Source: Druceiella hillmani (lineage: Eukaryota; Arthropoda; Insecta; Lepidoptera; Hepialidae). From it: DNA of 64,000 nucleotides. The notes beneath the pieces were generated by a model. That model was not told the origin of the DNA. It saw only the letters and a list, made by a program, of their open reading frames with translations, and searched no databases. The stretch is taken from contig JAYKKI010000126.1 in NCBI GenBank assembly GCA_039881145.1, positions 2,510,001 through 2,574,000 on the forward strand, in the 5' to 3' direction. The translations under genes and the position numbers were made by a program. Of this stretch, positions 21,921-32,396 are shown one piece after another. The first letter of the stretch is position 1. Each line of letters opens with the position of its first letter.

Positions 21921-22990
21921 TGAATTTGTGAAGATTCAGAACTTCTGTAACCTGTGTCTTCACGCTTTTACTATTAAATACTAATCTTTGTCTGTTGCTT
22001 CGCTCGCGTAATTATACTGCCGTTATTTGCTATAAATTGTCACACTAATTTTTTACAGGAAAGCTGTGGTTATTTTTTTAGTGTTTTACAAACAACGAAT
22101 TATTCAATTGACATAGAATATTTACCATTGTATAGTCAGAGTCTAAGTGGACGTAGGATATGGAACATATTTTTAAACTGTGTTGGTAATCAGTAACAAT
22201 GGTTTAAATGAAGCGAGACGAAGTGTACTGAGTGTATCTTTGAGATAAACTGTTAACTGATTATTGATATCTTTAAGTATTTTATGAAGGCATTGTAGAC
22301 AATATTGATTTAAATAGATGATCCTATAAATAGAGCCTGAGAATACAAAGCCTCAAAATTTATTAACTGTATATGTATTATCACTCATACTAAAATACAT
22401 GTACTTTTTTGAAGTTATTCATTTCTTTCATAGTCGAGGCTTGGCATAATGTTTTTATATCTTAGTGCCAAGGCTAAAACAATAAAAACACGCAATTGTT
22501 TCCAAATAATTATGATTAATTAATTTGTTGAACATATGCGTGTATTGTTAAAACTTTGATCTTATTTATATTACAATTGGTGTTTAAATGAGTGTGAAGT
22601 TATTTTGACTCCCATCAACTATTTTTTATACACAATGTTCTCTTTTGAGACACGATCCCCGCAACGGCTATCTTATGTAACTGACTTGAACGTACACCGA
22701 GTTGTATGCGTACACAATCTATTCTGGACGTTTTTTGTGCATTTAATGCATGAGCAGGATCTATCTAGTGTTATTTAAACTTTGGTAGAAGATTCATTAT
22801 TATGATATTTAGATCATAAAACTTAGTCGCTTACGCTTTCTTAGTCTTTTTCATGGTTCTAACTTTTAATACAATCTTCTACCCCTATTCTTATACAACT
22901 GTATACCCTTATTTTTACATCTTTAGGAGTTAAATTTTGATTCTTTTTCCTTAGCAAGCACCTCGAGGTCAGAAAAAGTATAAAGTAGTA
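21921..22990. other. unassigned stretch, possible RTE-like remnants
   Basis: Strings such as 'ctaatctttgtctgttgcttcgctcgcg' near 21980-22010 and 'acccttatttttacatctttaggagttaaattttga' near 22906-22940 resemble parts of lepidopteran RTE 3' regions. They are too short and degraded for a firm call. No gene is seen. Confidence 0.3.
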
Positions 22991-23007
22991 GGTTTTATAT
23001 TTTTACG

Positions 23008-23113
<106 letters not shown>

Positions 23114-23477
23114 ATTAAGGCTATTGTACCATTTGACGTAAATGTAAAAACGTAAATTGGTTGCATTGTTCACAAGCGACTCACAATAAAATCGAAGAAA
23201 ATGAAAACTTTGAAAACTTAAGAAGATTTTATTGCTCAAATAAGATATGGATAGCACATGTTGACAATTTCTCTCATCAAGTTTTCATTATTGGAATTAT
23301 TCTTATTATTCAGAATTAACGTGTTAAATAAAATATGGTTTTACGAAAGTCATGGTTAGGATAATATGCTAGTAGGACGTAATGAACTGTTAAAAAATTT
23401 ATAAAAGTTTGTTAACTTATAACTGTCAATTCCCTCTGTCCGCCGTCTGTCATAGTATTATATTATTTTTCAGATTT

Positions 23478-23507
23478 ATATATATATATATATATACATA
23501 TATATAC
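23478..23507. repeat. (TA)n microsatellite
   Basis: A 30-bp TA run. Confidence 0.9.
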
Positions 23508-23559
23508 GAAAGATAATAAATAGATACTATATAAAGATCTCAATTGATATACCAAAATA

Positions 23560-23790
23560 TTTAAAAAAATTAGGGGTTTAAAATGAGGATATAGCAATTC
23601 TTTTAACACACCCCATTACCCTTAAGTTTTTCAATATTAAATTAAGATTCTATATCTCTTTCTTCTTCAACTTTATTGTCCGTTTGCGAAATGTTATGGT
23701 TGAAAAATGGTACGCAGCGTATCAACCTCCCTTTAATTTTTCAATCGTGAGGTTAAAATATCTAAAGAAATTCTACGTAGTGGCATTTCA
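23560..23790 (+). mobile_element. degraded RTE-like 3' region
   Basis: 'aggggtttaaaatgaggat' then 'acacaccccattaccctta', and later 'caacctccctttaatttttc', follow the phrasing of RTE 3' regions in Lepidoptera. No coding part remains. The call is from memory and weak. Confidence 0.3.
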
Positions 23791-23839
23791 TTAGCACTAT
23801 CAGCTAATTTTGTGTTAACAATTTCAAACATAACTGCAG

Positions 23840-24190
23840 CTTTATGTGTTGTCCGATAGGCACTTGATCGATACAGAGTTCCAATGCGCGGAATAGTGAA
23901 TCGATATAGATCTGGCTTATATAGATTTGTACTTTGTTCCCCATAAGTCGATGGTCACCCTAGCCGTAAGTCAGTTGTAAAAGTTAATCATGTAAATGCA
24001 CCGGTCAATAACGAGGAGCGTATCGCCCCCGCTCATCGGTCGCGTGTCGACGCCACACCTGGTGCGCTGACGTCACCCCCGCCCTACCCGCTACACCCCT
24101 GGACAATCACAATATAATTATATAAAGATTAACTTGCTGTGTCGCCCTTCCGTCCTATATTGTCTTACCCTAACAGTGGACGGTCACGCT
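23840..24190. promoter_or_regulatory. CpG-rich island with perfect CRE and E-box
   Basis: A GC-rich island holds a perfect palindromic CRE, TGACGTCA, at 24068-24075, preceded by CACCTGGTG (an E-box of the CACCTG type) at 24056-24064 and followed by C-rich 'cacccccgccctacccgctac'. This density of activator-type sites in an AT-rich desert suggests an enhancer or promoter. I see no gene start or open frame attached to it. Confidence 0.4.
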
Positions 24191-24649
24191 ATGACCAATA
24201 GATAAACAAACATGTTTGATTTGTGGAAGAGGAATTGTGTGGAGTCAACTTGTGGTTTGGTTTCATGTTGATATTCCGATATTGAAACTCTTTCTGGCGT
24301 ATGTTTACTAAGTGCTTTCATCAAAATGATCAAACTATTGTATTAGCATCTAGGAGATATTAATGAAAGTAAAGGAAAAAGATCCTAATGATTACGCACG
24401 AATGACATCGGAATCTGTGGGTATGTCCGTACGAACGCAAGTATTTATGTGCTCTTTGAAAGCCTTATAAAATCTGAAGAGAACACTCGATTGACTACTA
24501 CTTGGCTACTTGATTGAAACCGGAATAAAGGAAGGCTATTGGTATTGGTCCGTAGATATTATCTTCTGTTTTTGATTGTTATTGGAAAATAATTTTTGGA
24601 GATAAAGTTTAAAAACACGACATTTTTCTTATTCCATACACTAGAAAGT
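24191..24649. other. unassigned stretch
   Basis: No gene, repeat or array recognised. Confidence 0.4.
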
Positions 24650-24838
24650 TACTGGCACGCCGCATGCGCACAGTAGAGAAAGACGACTGCCGCGTTAATG
24701 CCGTTGCTATGGTGACGTTGTTTGTCATCTGTGTTTCTAGAGTTTATTATTCTTTTGCTGTTGTATCTTGGATAAGTCTGCTAGTTTAGATCCGAAATTG
24801 TCCAACCATGTCTGAGAGAGAATACAAAGCTGATTGAT
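24650..24838 (+). promoter_or_regulatory. promoter-like patch: NRF1/Ewg-like site and RFX X-box
   Basis: GCATGCGCA near 24662-24670 resembles the NRF1/Ewg core, and GTTGCTATGGTGAC at 24703-24716 fits the RFX X-box consensus RYYNYY-N(1-3)-RRNRAC exactly. About 90 bases further on, 'ccaaccATGtctgag' opens a frame that stops after nine codons (MSEREYKAD, stop at 24835-24837). X-boxes mark promoters of cilium and sensory-neuron genes in animals. The short frame could be a first-exon remnant or an upstream frame. Neither transcription nor a downstream exon can be shown from the sequence. Confidence 0.35.
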
Positions 24839-25292
24839 TTAGTATTAAATATGATTGTATTTTGACAAAAATTTCGTTCGGCGAAATTTTCCTCAGACTA
24901 TTTGTTCTAACTTGAACGTGCCAGTGTTTCATTGAGTGATTGATTTTTAAAAGACGTACTTACAACTTACATCTGTAATTTTTTTTACGGATGCAATAAA
25001 AACAATCTGAAACAATTTTGAAAGTGTTTCTTAATGTGACAATCATATTATGTTTTGATATCACACGTGACAGGCAACGTGCAATTGGCCGTATGAAAAA
25101 CATTGAATGTTCAGATCAATTCCAACAATGTTTAAAGTGTTATTCTATACTTTATTTATTGTCATTCCAAATGATAGTCGCTAAAAAAATTACAGAAAAC
25201 ACTGTCATACGAAACAAATAACGATTTATGCTGCCCATACCTGTCAAACTTTCAGATGTCACGATTTTGTTCAACTTACTTGACAATTGCAA
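24839..25292. other. unassigned AT-rich stretch
   Basis: No gene recognised. The plus frame at 25018-25221 lacks any domain. Confidence 0.4.
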
Positions 25293-25424
25293 AATCTTCA
25301 ACTTAAGCCTTCCTCGTGAATCCCTCTATCTATTGGTGAAAACCACATCAAAATCCGTGCAGTAGTTTTTGAGATTATCGCGTTCAGGCAGACAGACAGA
25401 GACTGTTTTATATTATGTAGTGAT
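25293..25424 (+). mobile_element. RTE-like LINE 3' end
   Basis: The series 'agccttcctcgtgaatccct', 'aaaaccacatcaaaatccgt', 'agtagtttttgagattatcg', 'caggcagacagacagagact' and 'ttatattatgtagtgat' closely follows the 3' end of RTE-type elements very common in Lepidoptera. It is the clearest order-level marker in the window. Confidence 0.75.
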
Positions 25425-25864
25425 GACTGGAGCATTAATGTTAACAAATAATGACTCTGCACTTTGGAGCTTAATACTCCGTTAGTAGTTTTTCTCGATA
25501 CCTATTCGCTGAAAACTTTTGTTGATAGTAAACTTTTTTTATGCTTCAACGGAAAATCTGGCGCAGTCTCATATTTCGTAAAATTGTTGAAACTCATCTG
25601 AATTAGTATTTTGTTCTTATTGTTAAAATAAAAAAAAATGAGAAAGTTATGAAAATTATAAAAATTATGAAAATTTCTTTGTAACTTGTGCAATTTTAAA
25701 TTATTAATACTTATTATTTCTTCCTTTTTTAGTTAATCGTATTTTTATTTATTATGTTATTTTAAGTGGCGTAATATTTTTAAGTCGATTTAATTTTTCG
25801 TTAAGTTAGTTTTTATTTTAATATGGCTTGTTCCTATATTATGCAAGTATTACCATAAATAAAA
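25425..25864. other. unassigned AT-rich stretch
   Basis: No gene recognised. The minus frame at 25502-25693 is Asn/Phe/Lys-rich and without motifs. Confidence 0.45.
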
Positions 25865-26430
25865 CTTGTTAAGTATGAGCTGAACCCTCCCTGCAGAAGT
25901 TCCATACACACTTGACACATATAAACTCTTAACGTTACATACAGTTTCTATTAAATTATTTACAAATATTAATATAATTGTTTACCACATAAATATAAAA
26001 TCGACCACATTTTCACCGGATTAATAATATCGTGAATTAAAAAAATTATAACATTTAGAAGAGTTTCTGAGAATAACTCTGTTTTATTCATAGTTTTGAG
26101 TATATTCATAATTTTGACTGGGACTGTGGAAGGGGGAGCATGATAATGAACGTGTTTTTTGCCGATGTTATCAAAAATATATCTATAACTGACAGAGTTA
26201 TGAAAAATACAGTTTAAGAATCCTTGTAACTTTCTCTTTCATTTAAAATCCAACGCGACTTAGGAAAGTGAAGAAACAATTCCCCCCTTTAAATTTTGCA
26301 TATAAATATTTCTAGTGTGTAATTCTGAACTTGTGCTGATCAGTAGGTTTTATGGACGTGCCAAGTAGCAAGTTTCTAAATGAGATGGTTTCTGAGAAAA
26401 ACAGCAAGGAAATGTTTTGGACAATATCTC
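25865..26430 (+). mobile_element. dispersed repeat, family A, copy 3
   Basis: It opens with 'gctgaaccctccctgcagaa' and 'gttccatacacacttgac', carries the core 'tattaaattatttacaaat' plus 'attaatata' near 25947, and continues to a 'ggtttctgagaaaaacagc' tail near 26390. Copies 1 and 2 share the order of core and 'gagaaaaacgg' tail. Confidence 0.45.
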
Positions 26431-26867
26431 TAAAATTATCTTAAATAAAATTCGGCTAAAAATATCTGTATGAGGGTTTTTATAATTTTTCCGTGAATTG
26501 ATACCTCACAACATACTTGAAGTTGAAAAAAGAATTTGGTTATTCCATTTTCGTCTTTTAAAATTGTTATGTAAATAGTTTTGAGCGACAACTTATTGAA
26601 AGTACCTTTTATATACGGGTCAATATGCTTTGTCACTATGAAAAAAATCAAGTTTCTTTATCAAACTGTTTCTCAGAGATCCATTAAGAAGCTTTTTTTT
26701 TTAAATTTGTTTCCTTTCTTATAAAAGAACATATTGCAAACAATATTGGATAGATGGCGTTAGTCGCTCTCAATACAGTTTGTTACTTCTACAGCAAACC
26801 ATGTAGCACACACAATTATATTTAACTTAATTTGTGATACTAATCCTAGTATACATATTAATGTATA
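26431..26867. other. unassigned AT-rich stretch
   Basis: No gene recognised. A 'tatcaaactgtttctcagag' string near 26661 hints at a further family A fragment. Confidence 0.35.
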
Positions 26868-27365
26868 AATGATGGTCAAGTGCAAGTAGAATACCGTGAG
26901 GGTTCCTTAACGTTATATCATATTATCGTAAAGCTTACAGAGCAAGTTTTTTACAAATATACAAAGAAAACGAATATTGAAAAAACAAAAAAAAATTAGT
27001 TTATCTCGTAATAACTCGACATAGGCCTAAAAATTTATGATTTTCAAATCCTTAACTTATCCTAAAAGACCTTCTTTCTGACCAGATTATAGGTAGACCC
27101 ACTACAGGAAGTACGTGTTATAGTTCTTATGAGTAAGTCAGTATTGAAACACGTGATAGTTGAAAGGCCGGAACTTTTTATTGCATTAAGTTAAAAGATT
27201 GAATTGTTTATATGGCCGTGGAGCCATAGACCTTAGTAATGGATATTAATTTCAACTTAATATCTCTGGCCTTTTCTGAGAAAAAGGGTTTGACAGAGAG
27301 AGCGAAAGATAAACAACAAAGCGATCCTATAAGGGTCCCGTTTTCCATTATAAAATATGGAATTT
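26868..27365 (+). mobile_element. dispersed retro-element-like repeat with 'gagggttcc' head and 'gggtcccgtttt' tail
   Basis: The head 'gtcaagtgcaagtagaatacc' with 'gtgagggttccttaacgtta' and the tail 'gatcctataagggtcccgtt' with 'ttccattataaaat' bound a stretch of about 500 bp. Both ends are typical of abundant insect non-LTR or SINE repeats (gtcaagtgcgagtcggac…gagggttccgta … gggtcccgttttaccc). No coding remains. Confidence 0.55.
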
Positions 27366-27765
27366 TAAGAAACCAATTTCCGTAGATCCAGTTTTCGTTA
27401 CAATTTAAATACTTAGCACATATGAAAAAGTGAAATTAAATATTGGTTAGTAAATTTTATTTTTCCACTAGAATCGATCAATTTCAAAACACGATATTTT
27501 CAAAGGTCATATCACTAAAATTTCTTAAGTTAAAAGTGTGAAATGTTTATAGAATAATTTTATTGCAAACTTTAATAAACTCTACTAATTAAGGCCTCAA
27601 AGCAGAAAAGAGTTATGAGGTGCGAAATATGGGTTGAAATGGTTCCTGTAAATATATATGTACGACTTGTGTCTCTGCGAACTTGGTTACGAAAATGCCT
27701 CATGCTCATCGAATAGGTATTCTAGAGTTCAATCCTTTACTTTTAAATCTCATTCAACTCAGAGA
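27366..27765. other. unassigned AT-rich stretch
   Basis: No gene recognised. 'cgaataggtattctagag' near 27708 matches the reverse complement of part of the following hairpin. Confidence 0.4.
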
Positions 27766-27825
27766 TCAATACTTAAACTAAAAACTCTCGAATACCTATT
27801 CGAGAGTTTAAAAGTGAAGTATTGA
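27766..27825. repeat. hairpin, 11-bp perfect core extended to about 27 bp
   Basis: 27782-27792 pairs perfectly with 27799-27809 around a 6-base loop, and the pairing extends with small gaps outward to 27766 and 27825. Length and shape resemble a small RNA precursor, but a related inverted copy just upstream argues for repeat debris. Confidence 0.7.
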
Positions 27826-28399
27826 AACTTAGTGTATTACTATAATGTTGACTATGCAATCTATACATTTGTTTTGTTATTATTCTACCTTTACTATTTT
27901 CGGAGATACGATCCCCAGAAATGGGACATGTCTTATTGCGTCGTACTCTCGAAGACGTAAACAATTATGGAAATGCAATTTGCAAGTGCAACTCCAAAAT
28001 AACAGGATAAATTAATTAGCGTATAAATTGTTATTATTGCTTTAAATATATGATTAAATAATACAAAAAGTAACTAAATATTTCATTGTTCTATTCCAGG
28101 CTCTATTTTGCTATTAATTTAATAAAAATAGCTCTAGCCATTTGGAATCTAAACAATACCAAACATTCATTGGTTACTCTTAACTATATTACCGTTCTAA
28201 TGCAATTCATTAATTACCTTTTTTAAATAGTCTATACATAATAATGTTGAAAAAATTCGAAGTCAATAGTCTGTTGAACAATTCGAGATTTTTCGTTTTA
28301 AATACAATTAGGTATTTACAAAGGTCACTAATTAACAAACATAATTTAAACTGTTATCCATCGCTACATAATCTCACAAGTTACTCAGATTAAACTAAC
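27826..28399. other. unassigned AT-rich stretch
   Basis: No gene or array recognised. The minus frame at 27773-27964 overlaps the hairpin and is not supported. Confidence 0.45.
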
Positions 28400-28680
28400 A
28401 CTTCAAACATTCCCCAATGTCCAGTTGTCCTCCAATGGTTCAAGTAGCTACGCGCACAGCAACGCAACAGATACTCTCACTAATTGCCCCCTATGATGGC
28501 GCAGAAGGGATGAATAGGGACAGCGAGCGATCATCAGCTGTTGTTTTGGAGCCCCCCGGGAGCCATGTGGCACGCCCGATGTTAACTACCATATCAGTAG
28601 TTACCTATGTGTCATGTTCATTACTACTTATCGATTATAGATATCGGAAATTGTACTATTTTTGGGATTCTTATTTATAT
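28400..28680. other. GC-richer island, possible conserved non-coding element
   Basis: The part from 28415 to 28590 is distinctly GC-rich for this window. The plus frame at 28417-28683 begins 'MSSCPPMVQVATRTATQQ' and has no recognised domain. No splice consensus frames it convincingly. A non-coding conserved element is preferred, but an unrecognised short exon cannot be ruled out. Confidence 0.3.
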
Positions 28681-28834
28681 TAATTTCCTGGAATGGCGAT
28701 AAGAGAAATAGTGACTGGATCAACTGTAGAACGCGTAGTTAAAATTAAACTGTAGAATATTTTCATAGCAATAATATTTCACTCAAACTTATAATTGAGT
28801 CGGTAAGGTATATTTGTATAGGCGCATATTCCAT

Positions 28835-29025
28835 TCCATTTTCTATGGGTATATATTTCATTCTATGTCCGTATATTCCATTCTACGTCCATATGGGCTT
28901 GTAATTCATTCTGTGCCCATATGGATTTATACCATATTCTATGTTCGTATGGGCATATATTGTATTCTATATCCTTATGGGCATATATTTCATTCTATGT
29001 ACGTATATTGCATTTCAAATCTTTA
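28835..29025. repeat. degenerate minisatellite, 28-bp units with 20-bp variants
   Basis: Units of the form 'attctatgttcgtatggg' plus 'catatattgt' (28 bp) alternate with 20-bp versions that lack the 'atgggcat' part. About seven units are seen. A 70-residue plus frame runs through the array (28814-29026) because few stops occur in the unit; it is not a gene. Confidence 0.85.
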
Positions 29026-29129
29026 AATACGTATAGTATGTGACGCCCCACGACAATCTTAATATTTTGTGATAAATTTCATTACGTTCTAATTTCATCA
29101 ATAAATATGTTGACAACCTGATACTTCTT

Positions 29130-29285
29130 TTATATTATTAATATGCTAATAACTAATATGCTAGTATGCTAAAAACTTATAACAAGCAATATTATTAATA
29201 TGCTAATATGCTAAATACTTATAACGAGCAATATTACTAATATGCTATATTATTAATATGCTAATATGCTAAAAACTTATAACAA
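29130..29285. repeat. tandem repeat built on 'atatgctaa'
   Basis: Blocks of 'ttattaatatgctaatatgc' followed by 'taaaaacttataacaag' recur about three times with internal truncation. Confidence 0.85.
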
Positions 29286-30164
29286 GTTTGAAGGAAAACC
29301 TAAGGTAATATACATATTCCGCACCCCAAAGGCGAAATTTTTTTATTGAATAAATCGATGTTGCAAAACCCAATTTATAATATGAGATACTCAATCATAA
29401 TTTTGTTACTAGTTGTCATGTTTAAAGTTTAGAAATTTTGAAAATTCTCTATGAACAGAGTTCTAAACAACATTTAGGAAAGTAATTGGAAAATAAGAGT
29501 ATAAAATATACTTACTTTCCCAACGCATGTAAATGTTAAATTCCATACTTCGTCTCATTTTTGTATCCAGAGGAAAGTTCTAAAAGTAATAATTTTTTTA
29601 CGTTTGTTTTGAAAGAAAATGCGAAAAAAAATCTAATTTTTTAAAAATATATAATTTTCCTTATAAATTCATGTAACATTTTTTCGAAAGGGACTTACTT
29701 TACTAGATATAATAATTGACGCATTCTGCAATTTTGGTTGAGTAATGATTTCAACCTAAGTTTTCATGTCTTGTTTTCAAACCAAGTCTGATTAGACCTC
29801 AAGTAATACCGATAATTGCAAAATATGCAAATAAAAGCAAACTTTTGCAAATAAAAGCAAATAGGGTATTATAATGAAAGAAATAGTATAAGTAATAATG
29901 AAAGATTATAAAAATGAGAACTTGGTATTTGAAAGCAAAATAATAACTATATTTCATCAAAGTAAATTTAGGAAAAAACATTTTGCGTGTCGGCTCCGAT
30001 GCGCGGCTGGAGTTTACACCTTACGTACGATTGTCTCGGAAGGTATAAAATAGGTAACACTCTATATAAATATGAATATAAATATCATTAAATGTAAATG
30101 GAAAATTCTTTAATAAAAAAATGCGACGATATAATTATTTTCAAGTAAAACAAAAATTAACAAG
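29286..30164. other. unassigned AT-rich stretch
   Basis: No gene recognised. A short GC-richer patch at about 29985-30045 ('gtcggctccgatgcgcgg') precedes a TATA-like tataaaata at 30043. Nothing further supports a promoter. Confidence 0.4.
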
Positions 30165-30390
30165 ATCAAATTTATTATATGAGTAAACTATTATTATATT
30201 TATTATTTGAGTTAACTATTATTATATTTATTGTATGAGTAAACTATTATTATATTTATTGTATGAGTAAACTATTATTATATTTATTGTATGAGTAAAC
30301 TATTATTATATTTATTATATGAGTTAACTATTATTATATTTATTATATGAGTAAACTATTATTCATATTTATTTATAGGAGTAAACTCCA
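30165..30390. repeat. minisatellite, about 7 x 28 bp
   Basis: 'gagtaaactattattatatt' recurs with a strict 28-bp step (30181, 30209, 30237, 30265, 30293, 30321, 30349). Some units read gagttaac. The last partial unit runs directly into the Harbinger fragment. Confidence 0.95.
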
Positions 30391-30659
30391 ACAAGAGAAA
30401 GGCTGGAAAGATTGTTCGGCGTTTGGAAGAAACGATTCCCATGTCTAAACCGTGGTATGGGCAATAAGTTGACTGCCGCAGTCAATATCATTATTACATA
30501 ACATACATCACATAGTTATACACAACATAGCTCTATTAGCTTGCCGAGGAAACTGAGCAAGTATTGGAAGAAGTTATCAACGTTCCAGTACCCTTGGAAA
30601 TAGATTCGGTATTTGCAAGGCGACAAGCTTTTATTGATTTGTATTTTGCTATCGATTAA
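30387..30659 (+). pseudogene. PIF/Harbinger (HARBI1-like) nuclease, C-terminal fragment
   Basis: PIF/Harbinger transposases are DDE nucleases that excise and insert the element. This fragment reads 'RERLERLFGVWKKRFPCL' and 'NRGMGNKL' then 'AVNIII', which is the conserved block after the last catalytic acidic residue in HARBI1-type proteins (family: RNxVERxFGxWKxRFPxL). A stop and frameshift follow. A further in-frame run then reads 'VLEEVINVPVPLEIDS' and 'ARRQAFIDLYF', ending in a stop at 30657-30659, a plausible natural C-terminus. The catalytic N-terminal two thirds are missing: a 28-bp minisatellite occupies the upstream position. A Myb/SANT-like pseudogene lies convergently downstream, the partner protein expected of a Harbinger element. 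Confidence 0.8.
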
Positions 30660-30879
30660 GACTTTTACAAAATGATTTGCAAGTTTAACACTAGTGGATC
30701 ATATGTTACTTTCAAATGCCGATAAACATGAAATTAGTGAAGTAAAACTTCTTTACGCTCGCTTGACTTGGGGAGTAAGCTGGTGAATGCGTGACGAGAG
30801 CGTTACGAAATGTGTGATCGGGCGAGGCGAACGGAAGTTGAGAGGGAAATATAAGTTAATGAAGACAGAAAGAGAGAGA
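30660..30879. other. short spacer, GC-richer, no gene
   Basis: 'gcgtgacgagagcgttacga' and 'atcgggcgaggcgaacggaa' form a CpG-rich patch. It is probably transposon non-coding sequence between the two Harbinger-related fragments. Confidence 0.3.
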
Positions 30880-31075
30880 GTTACGTTTCGTATATTACTG
30901 TAGGGACAAGAGAGAGAGGTGTGAGCACACATTTTCTTTCTCTCTTTCTCTCATACCCAGTTATATTTAGTATATCTAAGACACAGTGCAAGCCTATTGT
31001 CTGTATCACACTGTAGGAGCAAGAGAGGGCAGTGCGCGCGCACATTTTCTTTCTCTCTTCCTTTCATAGCCAGTG
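30880..31075 (+). repeat. direct duplication, about 125-bp step
   Basis: Two blocks share 'actgtagg', a 'caagagag' purine run, 'gtg...gcacacattttctttct' and 'tttc...atacccagt/atagccagt'. Copy 1 starts near 30896 and copy 2 near 31010. Purine and pyrimidine runs give local strand asymmetry. Confidence 0.85.
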
Positions 31076-31080
31076 CATGA

Positions 31081-31081
31081 A

Positions 31082-31152
<71 letters not shown>
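31081..31152. repeat. (TA)n microsatellite
   Basis: A 70-bp TA run with one TG interruption. Confidence 0.95.
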
Positions 31153-31154
<2 letters not shown>

Positions 31155-31286
31155 AGTTTGCTAGCGTTACGCGAACGGTGAACTTACTCGGTTTATTGTG
31201 TTACACTTGCTTCATTTGTGTATGTGTAATTATCTTTTGTGAAATTTAAAAAATCCAAAAAAAATAATAAAGTAAAAAAACTTATT

Positions 31287-32396
31287 TCATTTATTTTTCA
31301 ATTCCCTCTCCGCAAGCCTTCTCTTCTCGAGCTTGACTTGACAAAATTGTCTTGCGGGTTTAGTGGAGATCATCTTCTCTTCGCTGTCTCCGGGCTTATT
31401 CCGTCTGACGCAACTGGCGCTGGCTGAAAATGAGTCGAATATCCAAATGTAAGCCGCTGGTGCATCTCCTGGATACATTCGTGTCCACGTTCAATCTTCC
31501 GTTGCCTCGAACGATGTCGGCAAAGTTTTCGCGGCTTCAGTGAAAACTTCACTTCTATTCGTCGATTGTTGCTCAGACGGATCTGTAGATAATTGACTCT
31601 AATTAATTTAATGTCAATTCATGAATATCTCAAATTTACAAACTTAACCTTTTAACACATTTTCGCATATCAATAGAAAAAAAATGAAATAAAAATTCAA
31701 TTGATGGTTCTTAAATAAATTTTACAATTTGTAATTTTAAAAGCTAAAAAAAAATTAATTATGAACTGTTTTCGTTTATAATACTACTTCTTCAGCATTA
31801 AATATATATTCTAATAAAGTTCACTTCAATTAAATCACTCTAGAAACTTTCAGTGCTCCTTTACTATATTAATCAGTTGCCAAAAAACAATATAAATAAA
31901 AGATTAATTGCACACTTATTGAAATTTGGGTTGTTTACCTCGACTGAATTGCTGGATGGGAATCGTTTGATGGGACTTCACTAGTGCTATTGAGAAAATG
32001 AGAGGTTAATTTGTGTCTATAATCGCATTCTCCGTCGGTGGCCATTCGATGCTGCCTTTCCCTTGCCAACTGTTCTCCCTGCTTGTCTTTTATATTAAGC
32101 CAAGTCGATACTGTTGACTTCCTGTTGCTTAAAGAAACAAATGAAGGTTTCTTAACATATTTAGAAAAAAGAAATTACATTCGTGTAAACAAATTAATTC
32201 TGTATTCTGTTTTCATAATAAACGTGTACATTTGACTGTACTCACCCTTTCATTAGTAATATAACTAGCATTACAATTCTCGGCAATAGGGTCCCAAACG
32301 TTTTTGTTTCATCTTCACGCTTGATCCGTCGGTGCGTTTATTTTGAATTACCTCTTTGTAAGAGACCAATATCTGTGTAGTTTCATTTTCTTGTAT
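31287..32396 (-). pseudogene. Myb/SANT-like DNA-binding protein, decayed three-exon gene (Harbinger partner or MSANTD3-like)
   Basis: Read on the minus strand. Exon 1 (about 32396-32246) gives 'TQILVSYKEVIQNKRTDGSS' and, after one frameshift, 'VWDPIAENCNASYITNER', the first two helices of a Myb/SANT-like (Zeste/Myb_DNA-bind_5) domain. It ends at a strong donor, agg|gtgagt. Exon 2 (32121-31939) starts after caacag and gives 'STWLNIKDKQGEQLARERQH' then 'RMATDGE', the third helix and the usual RMATGGG-like end; donor gag|gtaaac. Exon 3 (31582-31287) starts after tctacag and ends with coiled-coil-like 'VKLEKRRLAERELKNK' and a stop. A frameshift in exon 1, stops or shifts in exon 3 and a phase clash at the first junction show decay. 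Such proteins bind DNA and carry Harbinger transposases into the nucleus; the nuclease fragment at 30387 supports that origin. A host MSANTD3-like pseudogene is the alternative. Confidence 0.7.

Noticed and set aside
28814..30390. Possible CRISPR-like regular repeats (28-bp units)
   Set aside because: Units are directly contiguous with no unique spacers; this is eukaryotic minisatellite DNA.
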